DNA of 54,005 nucleotides, taken from Emiliania huxleyi CCMP1516. Taxonomy: Eukaryota > Haptophyta > Isochrysidales > Noelaerhabdaceae. Position numbers and translations under genes: made by a program. Each line of letters opens with the position of its first letter. Position 1 is the first letter of the stretch. Location: NCBI RefSeq assembly GCF_000372725.1, contig NW_005200615.1, positions 85,537 to 139,541 on the forward strand, written 5' to 3'. Below the pieces are notes generated by a model. It was not told the DNA's origin, ran no database searches, and worked only from the letters and a program-made list of their open reading frames with translations. Of this stretch, positions 29,566-39,824 are shown piece after piece.

Positions 29566-31320
29566 ATGGCACCGGAAGCAGTGAACTGGCCTGTCGTCTT
29601 CACGATGCTTTTTGTCATCATGTGCGACGCACTCAACCAGCTCGTCGTCTTTCCCTTCCTGCCGTTCATGATCCGAGACCAGCTGGAGCTCGCTCCGGAC
29701 GACCCCAAGCTTGGTAGTCTAGCTGGGTTTGCCGCCGCGGCCTACAATGCCGGGCAGTTTCTCGGCGCACCGCTGTACGGCACCGCCGCCGACCGTCTCG
29801 GGCGCAAGCCGGTGCTGCTCGTGTGCCTGATGCTTAGCGGGCTGTGCATCCTGGGCTTTGCTATGTCGAGCTCCTACGCAATCTCGCTTGGGATGCGGTC
29901 GGCGCAAGGGTTCTTCTCTGGTGCTGTCATCGTCGGAAAGATTGTTTTGTTCGACGTGACCACCCCTGCGACTGAGGCTCAGGTGTTTGGTATGATCGGC
30001 CTCTCCTTCGCCTTCGGCTACATGCTCGGGCCGACCATCGGAGGCGTGCTGGCGCAGCCGAGCGCACAGTACCCGGCCCTTTTCGGCGGGGTGGCACTGC
30101 TCGAGGCGCACCCGTATCTGCTTCCGTGCGCAGCGACATTTGCCTTTTCAATGGTGGGGCTGGCAGGCTCGCTCCTTCTCCTGCCGGAGACCCACCCGAG
30201 GCTCGGCAAGGGCGCCGCGCCCTCTAACGCCCGCCCTCTCCTCGGGCTCGACCGGCGCACACCGAGCCGCGACTCGCAAGTGGCCGGCGTCGCGGCCGAG
30301 CTCGCGACGTGTCGTCCGTCGGTCGTCCTCGTCGATCCGCTAGTGGGCGGCGACGTCGGCGTGCGCACTTCGGTGAATGTCGTGGTGGCTGAGGTCGTTT
30401 CACGGATTAGTGGCGGCAGCTCAGTTAGTAGCGGTGGGAGCTGCTACCGTCTGTCACGGATTAGTGGTGGGGGGGGCAGTTCAGCTGGCAGCGGTGGAAG
30501 CTGGTGGTCTCTCAGCGGAAGTGGGCGCAGCGAAAGGGAGATGCCCGCAAGCGTGGAAGGGTCAGTCACCCCGCGGATGTCGGCGGAGAGAGGCACGGAG
30601 GAGGGCGAGGCGCCAACGCTGTTGACGACAACCTTTGTCCGCCTGCAGCTCTCGGTGATGATCTTCTGCGCGACCACGGCCGGGCGCGCAACCGTCGCCC
30701 CGGACGCTCGCGCATGCAGCGCAACCTTTCATACGTGTGCGTTTCGCGTGTGCAGGTACGTCGAGACGCTGCCCGTGTGGCTCGCTACGCCCGTCTCGGG
30801 CGGCGGCCTCGGCCTCTCATCCTCCTCCATCGGCGTGCTCACCGCCGTTGGAGGCTTCTCGCTGTTGCTCACCTCCGTCTCCACCGGCTTCCTACTCGGC
30901 CGCTTTGGTGGAGCCTACGTGCTGCACCTCGGCTATGCGCTCAACGCGCTGAACTCGGCCGGCCCGCCGCTCATCGCGTTGCTCCTCGGCTGGTGGGCCG
31001 CTGCGCCGCCGCTCCTCCCCGTCGCCATCCTCGTCGTGTGCTGCTGCATGAACATGGCGAGCAAGTCCTTCGCCTTCACCGCCGTCACGATGCTCTCCAA
31101 GGGCTGCGTACCGCCGGCCGTGCAAGGCCTCGCCCTCGGAGTGAACCAGTCCTGCTCTAGCACCGGACTCGCCCTCGGCCCGCTTGCCTGCGGCGTGGCC
31201 TACTCGGCAACCGTCGGCCTCGTCGGCCCTCAGTGGGGAGCAGCGGTCTTCTTCCTGGCGCTCACGCTCGTCGGGCTCGGGGCGAACATGCTAGCAATAG
31301 GCATTGATTCCAACACCTGA
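29566..31320 (+). CDS. Major facilitator superfamily transporter
   Basis: 584 codons from ATG 29566 in strong context (gatgcc-ATGG). The N-half has TM1 (FTMLFVIMCDALNQLVVFPF), the MFS motif A loop between TM2 and TM3 (GTAADRLGRKPVLLV), and TM4/TM5 with GMIGLSFAFGYMLGPTIGG. A long Ser/Gly-rich central loop (about residues 220-370) includes partial repeats of SRISGG. The C-half has six more segments (for example GVLTAVGGFSLLLTSVSTGF and GLALGVNQSCSSTGLALGPL). The layout fits the TETA/ZIFL-like drug or metal:H+ antiporter branch. ATVAPDARACSATFHTCAFR before RYVETLPVW looks like an in-frame intron ending GTGTGCAG. The substrate is unknown. Confidence 0.85.
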   Translation: MAPEAVNWPVVFTMLFVIMCDALNQLVVFPFLPFMIRDQLELAPDDPKLGSLAGFAAAAYNAGQFLGAPLYGTAADRLGRKPVLLVCLMLSGLCILGFAMSSSYAISLGMRSAQGFFSGAVIVGKIVLFDVTTPATEAQVFGMIGLSFAFGYMLGPTIGGVLAQPSAQYPALFGGVALLEAHPYLLPCAATFAFSMVGLAGSLLLLPETHPRLGKGAAPSNARPLLGLDRRTPSRDSQVAGVAAELATCRPSVVLVDPLVGGDVGVRTSVNVVVAEVVSRISGGSSVSSGGSCYRLSRISGGGGSSAGSGGSWWSLSGSGRSEREMPASVEGSVTPRMSAERGTEEGEAPTLLTTTFVRLQLSVMIFCATTAGRATVAPDARACSATFHTCAFRVCRYVETLPVWLATPVSGGGLGLSSSSIGVLTAVGGFSLLLTSVSTGFLLGRFGGAYVLHLGYALNALNSAGPPLIALLLGWWAAAPPLLPVAILVVCCCMNMASKSFAFTAVTMLSKGCVPPAVQGLALGVNQSCSSTGLALGPLACGVAYSATVGLVGPQWGAAVFFLALTLVGLGANMLAIGIDSNT

Positions 31321-31663
31321 CCCAATGGGGGCGAACCGAACCTCTCTGCTGCTCGGCTGCGCCGGTTCGAGTATTGAGTGGCGCACGAAGAACGGCAACG
31401 GGCCAGGATATGGGGTACGGATTGTTGATGTTCTTGCTTACCGACTCAAGCCGGGCGGGCCGGGGAGCGGGGACGCCGGGGAGGGGGGGGAGCGGAGTCC
31501 GGAGAGCCAATCTACTTAATCTAGAGCGCGCCCGCTGGCAGGGACAGGGCGTCGGGGGGTCGCGCCATCTCCCGGGGTGATGTGGGTTGTGTTAAAATTT
31601 TAGTTGGCGCTTACTACTTACAAACATCAACTCGTGCTCTCCAACGCAGTCAAGCCCGAGCAC
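31321..31663. other. Convergent intergenic region
   Basis: Between the 3' ends of the MFS and sulfatase genes. G-rich around 31450-31500. No gene is seen. Confidence 0.5.
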
Positions 31664-33802
31664 TCAAAGACGGTCTCGTGCTCGTCTCTCTGGGTGAGCA
31701 GAGGCGTGTATCGCGCGCCTTCCTGAAAAGCTCGGGAATGCCCAAAGCTCGCGTACGCCAAAGGCTAGGAGACTCTGCGCCAGCTCCAGCTTGCTGACCG
31801 CGGGTCCGCCCCACGAGCAGCATTTCCAATGTCCGTGCGATTTGGCTGCGCGTGCCGATGGGCTCGCCATCTCGTCATCCTCCTCGTCTCCAGACTCGCC
31901 CAAGGCCATCACACTCGCCGTTTCCGTGTTCAGCAGGCGCATGTCTCGACACCAGCTCGGCCGGCATGCCACACTCGGGAGTCCCGAGAAGGGGGACACT
32001 GCGAGGCGCACGTGGCTTCGGTGAGCCAGGAGCTGCGCCTCACTAACGGTCACGCTGAGCTTCCACTGAGCTTGCCGGATGAGAAGCAAGATGCTGCGGT
32101 TCGCCCACGATCTGTCCGCCGACAAGAGGCGGGGGCTGCACAGAGCGCCATGAGTGCGCTGCTGGACAAGCTTGCACTCCCCAATCGTTGTACTGGCATG
32201 TGGTCTGGATTGCGAGGGTAGCTGTCCCTTTCGGAGGCGCTGCAGCCCGCGGCGATTGCTCCCATGCGCCAGAGTCAGCAGCGAGCGTTGATGACTGAGC
32301 AGGACGTGGTCGCCGAGCACTGACGCGAGTATCGTGCCACCTATGTCAATGAGAGAGCACGGGGACCTCACAATAGCGCCCTCCGGCACTCGGCCAGGAA
32401 ACTTGAGGAGCATGGGGACACGCCGAACGCCCTCACGCATACGCGTTCCTTCGTCGACCTTTTCGACCATCCAGCTCCCGGTCTGATGGCGCTTCGGGAG
32501 GGCGCCGTGGTCGCTAGTAAAGATGCTCAGCGTTGACTCTGACAGCCCAAGCTCCTCGAGTGCTGTCATAACCCTGCCGATCTGCTCGTCGACTCGAGCA
32601 ACCATGGCACGGTAAACTGCAACCACGAGCGACTTTTGCGTGAGATCTGAACGCGGTCCGATGTACCTCTGCTGGACGCTCCACGGCGGATGCGCTCCTT
32701 CGAAACTCACGCTGAGGAAGAAGGCGTCCTGCCCAAACGCTCGCAACGCGCCCGCAGCTTCCTCTGCTAGCCTCTCGTCAGAAGATCTCGTTCGCGAGCT
32801 GATGTCTATGGACGATCTGAGAGGAGAGTTGTCGCCCTTGCCCGCCCCAGCGGGTTTCGGGTCGATCCATCGAGTTTGGCTCACGTTGCCAGCACACCAA
32901 CGTGCGAGTTTCTCAGCGGATACACGGTAGTAGAGAAAGTCACAGGCGCCCAAAGGCTGCTGAGTGCCCGCGCACGCCGGAGCGTTGCGGGCAGCTGGCT
33001 GCCCTCTGAACGACGATGCGACGCGCATGCGACGTTCGCCGCAGTGGACCAGCGGAGGAGCCGTGTTGTCCAAGGCGTGCAGTCCATACCGCTTTGCATC
33101 GGTCCTGGACGGCCACACGGGGGAGCACTGCGCGTCTCGATGCACCTGACGGCCCCGTCGCCGGCGTGACAGCACCACGTCGGAAGCCCGTTCACCATTC
33201 CGCACGAAGGTGTCGAGCCCGAGCCAGAAGGGAAGGTGCCACTTGCCGAGGTGGACGAATCGACGCCAAGGCTGTTTCCGCTGCAGCTGCTGCACGAATC
33301 CCATTCCGTGGTCGGCGGAGCTGGTGGCCGGCGCGCCGCACCTGCGCTCGGCGGCGTCCATCCTGCACGACGCGTTGCAGGAACTCGAGGAGGAGTTCGA
33401 CAGCGGCACACGCGTGCACCACCGATCTGTCGCTCGGAAACTGGCTTCGTGGCGCCCCGTCATCATCGCCGTGCGAGACGGGCAGCACCAGGAAGCCGGC
33501 GCATACGCAGACGTGTATGTCGCCCCTCGCTGTGCAAAGTGTGTGTGCAGGCCTGGCATGGCCTGCGTCTCGACAGCCCACGCGCCGACCTGGTCTGCAA
33601 CGAGTAGCAGCACGTTCGCCGACGGGTTATGTCCGAGCGCCGTCGCGTTGACGCCCCCGAATCCATCGCCACCGGCGCAGAGCGCGAGGTTGGGAAGCGA
33701 GAGGAGAGCGACGAGCGCGGCCACGCGCAGAGGCAGCGGCAGCTGCCTCGGAGTGGGCTCGCGACGGCGCGGCGGCGAGGGCGGCGGCTGCGTAGAGGCC
33801 AT
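31664..33802 (-). CDS. Type I sulfatase (arylsulfatase-like), secreted
   Basis: 712 codons from ATG 33802. A basic N-terminus is followed by a hydrophobic signal/anchor (LPLRVAALVALLSLPNLALC). The core begins NVLLLVADQ. The formylglycine motif is C106-C-P-S-R (SWCCPSRTAMMTGRHE), so Cys106 should be the residue converted to formylglycine. GKWHLPF matches the second sulfatase signature, and SIFTSDHGALPKRHQTGSWM supplies the D-H metal/substrate residues. RRVPMLLKFPGRVPEG and SLIDIGGTILASVLG complete the fold. Expected reaction: hydrolysis of sulfate esters in the secretory pathway or outside the cell. Oddities: the usual DDQ is ADQ in the first metal motif, and the region after GKWHLPF (RRRRGRQVHRDAQC) is atypical and may hide an intron or frameshift. 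The C-terminal 200 residues are poorly conserved. Confidence 0.82.
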   Translation of the reverse strand: MASTQPPPSPPRRREPTPRQLPLPLRVAALVALLSLPNLALCAGGDGFGGVNATALGHNPSANVLLLVADQVGAWAVETQAMPGLHTHFAQRGATYTSAYAPASWCCPSRTAMMTGRHEASFRATDRWCTRVPLSNSSSSSCNASCRMDAAERRCGAPATSSADHGMGFVQQLQRKQPWRRFVHLGKWHLPFWLGLDTFVRNGERASDVVLSRRRRGRQVHRDAQCSPVWPSRTDAKRYGLHALDNTAPPLVHCGERRMRVASSFRGQPAARNAPACAGTQQPLGACDFLYYRVSAEKLARWCAGNVSQTRWIDPKPAGAGKGDNSPLRSSIDISSRTRSSDERLAEEAAGALRAFGQDAFFLSVSFEGAHPPWSVQQRYIGPRSDLTQKSLVVAVYRAMVARVDEQIGRVMTALEELGLSESTLSIFTSDHGALPKRHQTGSWMVEKVDEGTRMREGVRRVPMLLKFPGRVPEGAIVRSPCSLIDIGGTILASVLGDHVLLSHQRSLLTLAHGSNRRGLQRLRKGQLPSQSRPHASTTIGECKLVQQRTHGALCSPRLLSADRSWANRSILLLIRQAQWKLSVTVSEAQLLAHRSHVRLAVSPFSGLPSVACRPSWCRDMRLLNTETASVMALGESGDEEDDEMASPSARAAKSHGHWKCCSWGGPAVSKLELAQSLLAFGVRELWAFPSFSGRRAIHASAHPERRARDRL

Positions 33803-35014
33803 GGCAGGAACCCTCTAAAACACTTGCTTGAGCGGCCTCGCTTGAACCGTCGTCGTCTCTAAAACAAATCTCTGGAGCATCAGCGACCCACCGCGAGGGT
33901 TGCTCCCGACTCTGGCCTTTTCTGGGTCACGTAGCCACACCTCGCCTCCTTGGTGCGAGTGGCTGCCAGTTCGACTCTGGGGAGGATCGAACCATTAACA
34001 AAAAATCTCTCACTCTCTCCGTCTCTAGCCGAGGTGGAGCACTTGGTCTTGGAGGGCGCCTATTTTTTTTTGAGAGCGCCTTCGTTGTTAATAATAACAC
34101 AGACGGATGGACATTTGCTGAAGCCACACGACATGCACACACACTCACACCGCACCGCACCCCGCACCCGCGCGCCCCCCCCCCCCCGGCCGCCTCGCCT
34201 GAGCTGGAACGTGGAAGGAGATGGGAAGATGGAACAGCCCAAGGGAGAAGCGAACGAAAACACGTATGGGAGGTTGAAGTCATGCACCACGCTGCCAGCA
34301 CGCTGCCCGGCGTCTCTCACTTTCCGGGACAGCCCCGCCCTTATGAGGCAGGAAAGTGGTGGCTACCCCGTTCGCACTGTTGGCTGTTACCACCTCGCCG
34401 ACCGCCCAGACTCCCCTCCCCCGTCTCCAACCCTGACGAGCCGACAAATGGTTGAGCCTTCGGCCTTGCGCGCCCCCGCCCTCCGCTGCCCCCCACCGGC
34501 CCTTCTGACACACCCCCGACACGCACATACTTATGTCGTCTAAGTTCATGGCCCCCGACCATACAGCGTCTAAGTCTGAGCCCGGCTCCGTGCGGGGGCT
34601 AGTTGAGCGCTCGCTCGAGCTGCAGAGGCTAAGTGTAGAGCGACCCTCTAGCCCTACTACCCAACCATTGCTGTCTGTGTCGTTGTGCCCTTGTTTGTTC
34701 TCTTGGCACCTTGGAGTGCTGGGGGGGGGGCGGGGGGGCGACACGGGGGACGTGGCAGCCCTGAGTGATGTGTACGCCAACAACTCAGGGTGTGTGGCAG
34801 CCAGCTGGCTGTGTGTCTTGTGAGCCTGTTTGTGTCTGTGTGTTGCTCATGCGTGTCGTCATCATCTGTCTAGCGTCCACCCATACCGCGTTGGTGTCCA
34901 GTCCGAGCCTGACTCCGCTCGCGCATGTATGTAGCACAGGTACAGCAGGTATCTCTCCTCGTCATAAAGTACACGATCGCCAACTCGAGCTGGCCGCTCC
35001 ACAATGGCCTCTGT
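33803..35014. other. Intergenic with dispersed repeat
   Basis: No gene is supported. 33954-33975 (GCCAGTTCGACTCTGG) has a tRNA B-box-like look without a visible tRNA fold. A dispersed repeat is at 34670-34915. Confidence 0.5.
34670..34915 (+). repeat. Dispersed repeat, inverted copy at 43800-44035
   Basis: Shares long blocks in reverse complement with 43800-44035: TTGGCACCTTGGAGTGCTGG, GTGTGTGGCAGCCAGCTGGC, GTCTTGTGAGCCTGTTTGTG, ACCGCGTTGGTGTCCAGTCC. This copy carries an expanded G-run at 34720-34738. Confidence 0.9.
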
Positions 35015-38000
35015 CTACGTGCCTCTGAGGGCCTCGCTGGACTCCTCCTTGAGCACAAACTTCTGCACCTTGCCGCTCGCCGTCAACGGGAACCGGTCGA
35101 CGACGCGGAAGAACTTGGGCACCTTGAAATGCGCCAGCTCGGTCCGACACAGCGCCTCGATGGACTCGATGACGGCCTACGGGAAATGTCTTGGACATGT
35201 CTAGGACGTTATCTGGACATATACCGACCCACTCGACAACGGCTCGCGGCCGCGTCGCACTGCTCCGCGCCGCCCTCCGCCACTGGAGTGTTGAGCACGA
35301 CGCAAGCGCAGACCTGCTCGCGTGTGGGTTGAGGGCGCGTGGGTGAGGGCGTTGAGGGTGAGGCAGACGCCGTCTACTGGTGTGGGGCAACCCAACCCCC
35401 CCCCCCCACACACACAAGCTCCACGCCGTGGGGCGTTGAACGTCCGAGGCCTGGTGCGCGAGGCTGTGCGTGCAGGACCGGGAGGCTGGGCGCTTGTGTG
35501 AGCAGCGCATAGACAGAGCTCGCATGCAGAGAGGCCGTTCTTGCGTTCGCTTTTCTGGGACCCGGTGATGCCTTCTGACTGACTGTCGTCGCTGCTGTCC
35601 GCTCCTCGACGGTCCGTTGGGTCGTGCGTTTGTAAGAGCAGCGCAACCTGCTCTCCGTAGGTCGCGTCGTCGACGCCGACGACGGCGACGTCGTAGACGT
35701 CCTCGTGCCTAGGAGGGCTCCGAGACAGTTCCGAAAAGGCTCCTGTACGGCGACGTCGTAGACGCCTCTCGCGCCTCAGGATGACCTCCTCAACCTCCAT
35801 CGGCGCGATGTTCTCGCCGCCGCGAATAATGACGTCCTTGCGCCGCCCCGAGATGGTGCAGTACCCCTGCGCGTCGATCGTCGCGAGGTCTCCGGTCCGG
35901 AGGAAGCCATCCGCCGTCATGACCTCCCGCGTCGCCGCCTAGACGGTTGCCAGAAGGCTGCTAGAAACTTCCTTCGAGGGCAGCGGGTCCTCTCGCGTCG
36001 CCGCCTCGTCGCCCCAGTAGCCCCCGCCCATGACCGAGTACCCGCGCGTGAGCAGCTCGCCCTGCTCGCCCACCGGCAGCGTCTGGCCGCTCTCGGGGCA
36101 GACGACCTTGCACTCCACGTGCGGGTGGACGTGCCCCACCGTCGAGCAGAGCTTCTGCGCGTCGAAGCGGCCGCCTGAGGGGAGGGCGAGGGCGAGGGCG
36201 AGGGCGAAGGGGGGAAGGGGGGAGGGTGAGGGGTGAGGGTGAGGGAGAGGGGAGAGGGGAGAGAGGGGAGAGGGGAGAGGGGAGAGGGGAGAGGGGGGAG
36301 GGGGGAGGGGAGAGGGGAGAGGGGAGAGGGGTGAGGGGTGAGGGGCGAGGGGTGAGGGGTGAGGGGTGAGGGGCGAGGGGTGAGGGGTGAAGGGGTGAAG
36401 GGGTGAAGGGGTGAAGGGGTGAAGGGGTGAGGGTGAAAGGGGCGAAGGGCGAGGCACCGCTGAGCGAGGCGGGGACGGACTGGAAGGAGACGGGGCTGGT
36501 CTCCGTCATGCCGTAGCATACCGTTAGGTCCGCCATGTGCATGTCTCCCCGCACCCGCGCCATGGTCGAGACAGGGCAGAGCGAGCCCGCCATGATGCCG
36601 GTGCGGAGCGACGAGAGGTCGAACGAGCCTGTGGGACGGGTCGTGGACGTGTCATGGACGTGTCTGGCGTGTGTCATGGACGTGTCTGGCGTGCCATGGA
36701 CGGGAATGGACGTGGACGAGAGGCGGGGCGACGAGAGGTCGAACACACCGAAGTCCGGGAGGGCGGGGGGGGCAGGGGGGGATGGGGGGAGATGGGGGGA
36801 GATGGGGGGAGATAGGGGGAGATAGGGGGAGAACGAGCCGAAGTCCGAGAGGGCGAGCTGCGCAAGGAACATCGTCGGCACGCCATACAGCGCGCTGCAC
36901 CGCTCCTCCTGCACCGCCTGCAGCGCCGCGCGCGGGTCGAATGTGCGCGAAGGGAAGACGATGGCGGCGCCGGTGGAGATGCACGCGAGCGAGCCAAGCA
37001 CGAGGCCGAAGCAGTGGAACAGCGGCACCGGCAGGCAGACGGCGTCGTCCGACGTCAGCCGCATGCCGCGGGCCACAAAACGGCCGTTGTTGACAATGTT
37101 GCGGTGTGTCAGTCCGACCGCCTTAGGCAGGCCCGTCGTCCCAGATGTGAACTGGATGTTGGTCACGTCTTCGTGCGACAGCGCCGGCGCCGCCGCCGGT
37201 GCGCGGCTTCGTTCCTCGAGCCCGTCGCCGCGCAAGGACGCGGCGGCGAGGCCCTGGTCCCGGCTGCGCTTCCCGCCCTCGAGCACGTCGGCGTAGGCCA
37301 TCGCCATCGGGTGCTGCAGACTGCTCGCCGCGGCGCGGCTGCAGGGCCCACCAGCGCCGCCCGAGAGTGCGATGACTCGCTCGAGAGAGGGCACGGCCTG
37401 CCCACAGCGTGAGGTGTGAAGAGACACTGCCCCACTGCAGAGACGACTCGCTCGAGGCAGGGCGCGGCCTCCTCGGCGGTCTGCAGCAGCCGCTCCACCA
37501 CTGCTGTGTGGTCGCTCCTCGCGCCGCCGGGGCAGAAGAGCAGCGCCTTGACGCCGGCGAGCCGTAGCGCGTGCTGCAGCTCGGCCAGCTTGTACGCCGG
37601 GTTGAGACAGGTCAGGATGGCTCCGATACGAGAGGTCGCGAGCTGCATCACGACGTACTCAGCCACGTTTGGCAGCCAGCAGCCGACACGGTCGCCACTG
37701 CCCACACCGATGCTGAGTAGCCCCGCCGCCGCTGTCGCCACCTGCTCCTCCAGCTCATTCCAGCTGTACCGAATACTCTGAGCCGGGCTGGAGAGCGCCA
37801 GTCTGTCTGGCGTCCGTCGGACCGTCTCGCAAAACATTCCGTCCACCGTGAGCTCGCTCAGCGGCTCCGAGGTGTCCCCGATCACGTGCGAGAGGCCACC
37901 GCGCACCAGCCTGCTCGTCGGGTCGACGGAGGAGGAGGCGGCTGCCGTCTCCCGCAAGCCGTGCATTGCGCGCAGTGCATTACTTGCAAACGCCTCTGAC

Positions 38001-38092
38001 TGAACGCAACGTGCAGGCTGCCTTCGGGCGACTCTGCGCGCACGCAAGGCGGTGCCTCGCCACGGGAGGCGGGACGAGAGCGACTTGCGCAT
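35015..38092 (-). CDS. ACSF2-like acyl-CoA synthetase (AMP-binding), eight exons
   Basis: Exons 37469-38092, 36839-37397, 36458-36628, 36005-36174, 35775-35938, 35648-35708, 35251-35313 and 35015-35176 total 1974 bases, 657 residues plus stop, in frame throughout. The Arg-rich N-terminus ([20 protein letters not shown]) suggests mitochondrial import. Core motifs: the AMP/ATP P-loop [31 protein letters not shown] (A5), [11 protein letters not shown] (A7), [16 protein letters not shown] (A8) and the catalytic Lys near the C-terminus in [10 protein letters not shown]. The reaction is fatty acid + ATP + CoA to acyl-CoA + AMP + PPi. The YGMTETSP form and length fit the medium-chain ACSF2 branch. 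Introns 37398-37468, 36629-36838, 35939-36004, 35709-35774 and 35177-35250 are GC-AG; 36175-36457 and 35314-35647 are GT-AG. Most introns begin with a copy of the next exon's start. Confidence 0.93.
36175..36457 (-). repeat. CTCTCCCC/CCCTCACC minisatellite in an acyl-CoA synthetase intron
   Basis: GGGGAGAG-type and GGGGTGAA-type short tandem units fill intron 36175-36457 (GT-AG). Long Pro/Ser/Leu frames through it are artefacts. Confidence 0.9.
36629..36838 (-). repeat. Intron with three copies of an exon segment and two minisatellites
   Basis: Minus-strand GCTCGTTC occurs at both intron ends. A third, mixed copy around 36727-36760 combines the upstream exon end (GACTTCGG) with the downstream exon start (TTCGACCTCTCGTCGC). 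Between the copies are a CACGTCCATGA-type array (36640-36720) and a CTCCCCC(T/A)AT array (36765-36833). Confidence 0.85.
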
Positions 38093-38168
38093 AACGGATT
38101 TTCGGCGGATTCAGCACCTACACGGGACTGAAAAAAGAATTTACAGAACGCGGAAGGAAGAAAAGAAG

Positions 38169-39505
38169 GCCCGTAACCCGATGCCGAGCGTCCGGCCAAC
38201 TGGGTGCGCTTCTTAGCTCCCCGGTCCTGGACGTGAGGTTAATGACCGCACTCCAAGTGCTCCAAGTGCTCCAAGCGAACCTTGCGTTGTTTCATGCAAC
38301 ATGCCAACAATATACCTAAAACAAGGCTAGCTCGAAATTAATCGGAAACGGTCGATAAAAAAGAAAGTACTGTAGCTCGCCCTAGCCCGTAACCCGATGC
38401 CGAGCGTCCGGCCAACTGGGTGCGCTTCTTAGCTCCCCGGTCCTGGACGTGAGGTTAATGACCGCACTCCAAGTGCTCCAAGTGCTCCAAGCGAACCTTG
38501 CGTTGTTTCATGCAACATGCCAACAATATACCTAAAACAAGGCTAGCTCGAAATTAATCGGAAACGGTCGATAAAAAAGAAAGTACTGTAGCTCGCCCTA
38601 GCCCGTAACCCGATGCCGAGCGTCCGGCCAACTGGGTGCGCTTCTTAGCTCCCCGGTCCTGGACGTGAGGTTAATGACCGCACTCCAAGTGCTCCAAGTG
38701 CTCCAAGCGAACCTTGCGTTGTTTCATGCAACATGCCAACAATATACCTAAAACAAGGCTAGCTCGAAATTAATCGGAAACGGTCGATAAAAAAGAAAGT
38801 ACTGTAGCTCGCCCTAGCCCGTAACCCGATGCCGAGCGTCCGGCCAACTGGGTGCGCGCTTCTTAGCTCCCCGGTCCTGGACGTGAGGTTGATGACCGCA
38901 CTCCAAGTGCTCCAAGTGCTCCAAGCGAACCTTGCGTTGTTTCATGCAACATGCCAACAATATACCTAAAACAAGGCTAGCTCGAAATTAATCGGAAACG
39001 GTCGATAAAAAAGAAAGTACTGTAGCTCGCCCTAGCCCGTAACCCGATGCCGAGTGTCCGGCCAACTGGGTCGTGCGCTTCTTAGCTCCCCGGTCCTGGA
39101 CGTGAGGTTAATGACCGCACTCCAAGTGCTCCAAGTGCTCCAAGCGAACCTTGCGTTGTTTCATGCAACATGCCAACAATATACCTAAAACAAGGCTAGC
39201 TCGAAATTAATCGGAAACGGTCGATAAAAAAGAAAGTACTGTAGCTCGCCCTAGCCCGTAACCCGATGCCGAGCGTCCGGCCAACTGGGTGCGCTTCTTA
39301 GCTCCCCGGTCCTGGACGTGAGGTTAATGACCGCACTCCAAGTGCTCCAAGTGCTCCAAGCGAACCTTGCGTTGTTTCATGCAACATGCCAACAATATAC
39401 CTAAAACAAGGCTAGCTCGAAATTAATCGGAAACGGTCGATAAAAAAGAAAGTACTGTAGCTCGCCCTAGCCCGTAACCCGATGCCGAGCGTCCGGCCAA
39501 CTGTG
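38169..39505 (+). repeat. 216-bp satellite: six full tandem copies plus a partial seventh
   Basis: Copies start (GCCCGTAACCCG) at 38169, 38385, 38601, 38817, 39035 and 39254, with a partial copy from 39470. Periods are 216, 216, 216, 218, 219 and 216. Differences are 1-3 bp insertions after CAACTGGGT and a few substitutions. Each unit holds a triplicated CCAAGTGCT and AT-rich AATTAATCGG/CGATAAAAAAG. There is no open frame over about 40 codons, and no match I recognise to 5S rRNA, U1-U6 snRNA or tRNA. Confidence 0.97.
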
Positions 39506-39579
39506 ACCGTGTGGGCACAAGCAGCGTGTGGTCGCCGTGTTGTTGGTTTGCAAATGGCCGCGTCGGCCGTATTTAACAC

Positions 39580-39718
39580 ACATGCACATGTACATGTGCA
39601 TGCACATGTGCATGTGTCCAAGGTAAGGTAAGGTAAACGTCTCCACACACACAAAGTATGTGGGGCAAGGGGGGGCGACCCTCGCATCTCCACGCCCGGG
39701 TGCCGGGACACGGGCAGG
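39580..39718. repeat. ACATG palindromic run plus dispersed repeat copy 2
   Basis: 39580-39616 is a self-complementary CATGCACATG-type run. 39618-39718 is the second copy of the repeat at 28972-29066. Confidence 0.85.
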
Positions 39719-39824
39719 TGTCCATGACCATGTGTGCATTGTGCAGTACGTGTACGCTCGAGGCCGCGCCGGTTATTCACACTATTTTTTCACATTTTTG
39801 TGCAAGTACAGTATTCTGACCTCT

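Noticed and set aside
33940..34000. tRNA gene suggested by GCCAGTTCGACTCTGG
   Set aside because: Only a B-box-like block is visible, with no acceptor stem or anticodon arm that I can fold.
38169..39505. 216-bp array as a CRISPR array or a tandem 5S/snRNA cluster
   Set aside because: Units are identical throughout with no unique spacers, the DNA is eukaryotic nuclear, and I see no 5S internal promoter or U-snRNA motif.
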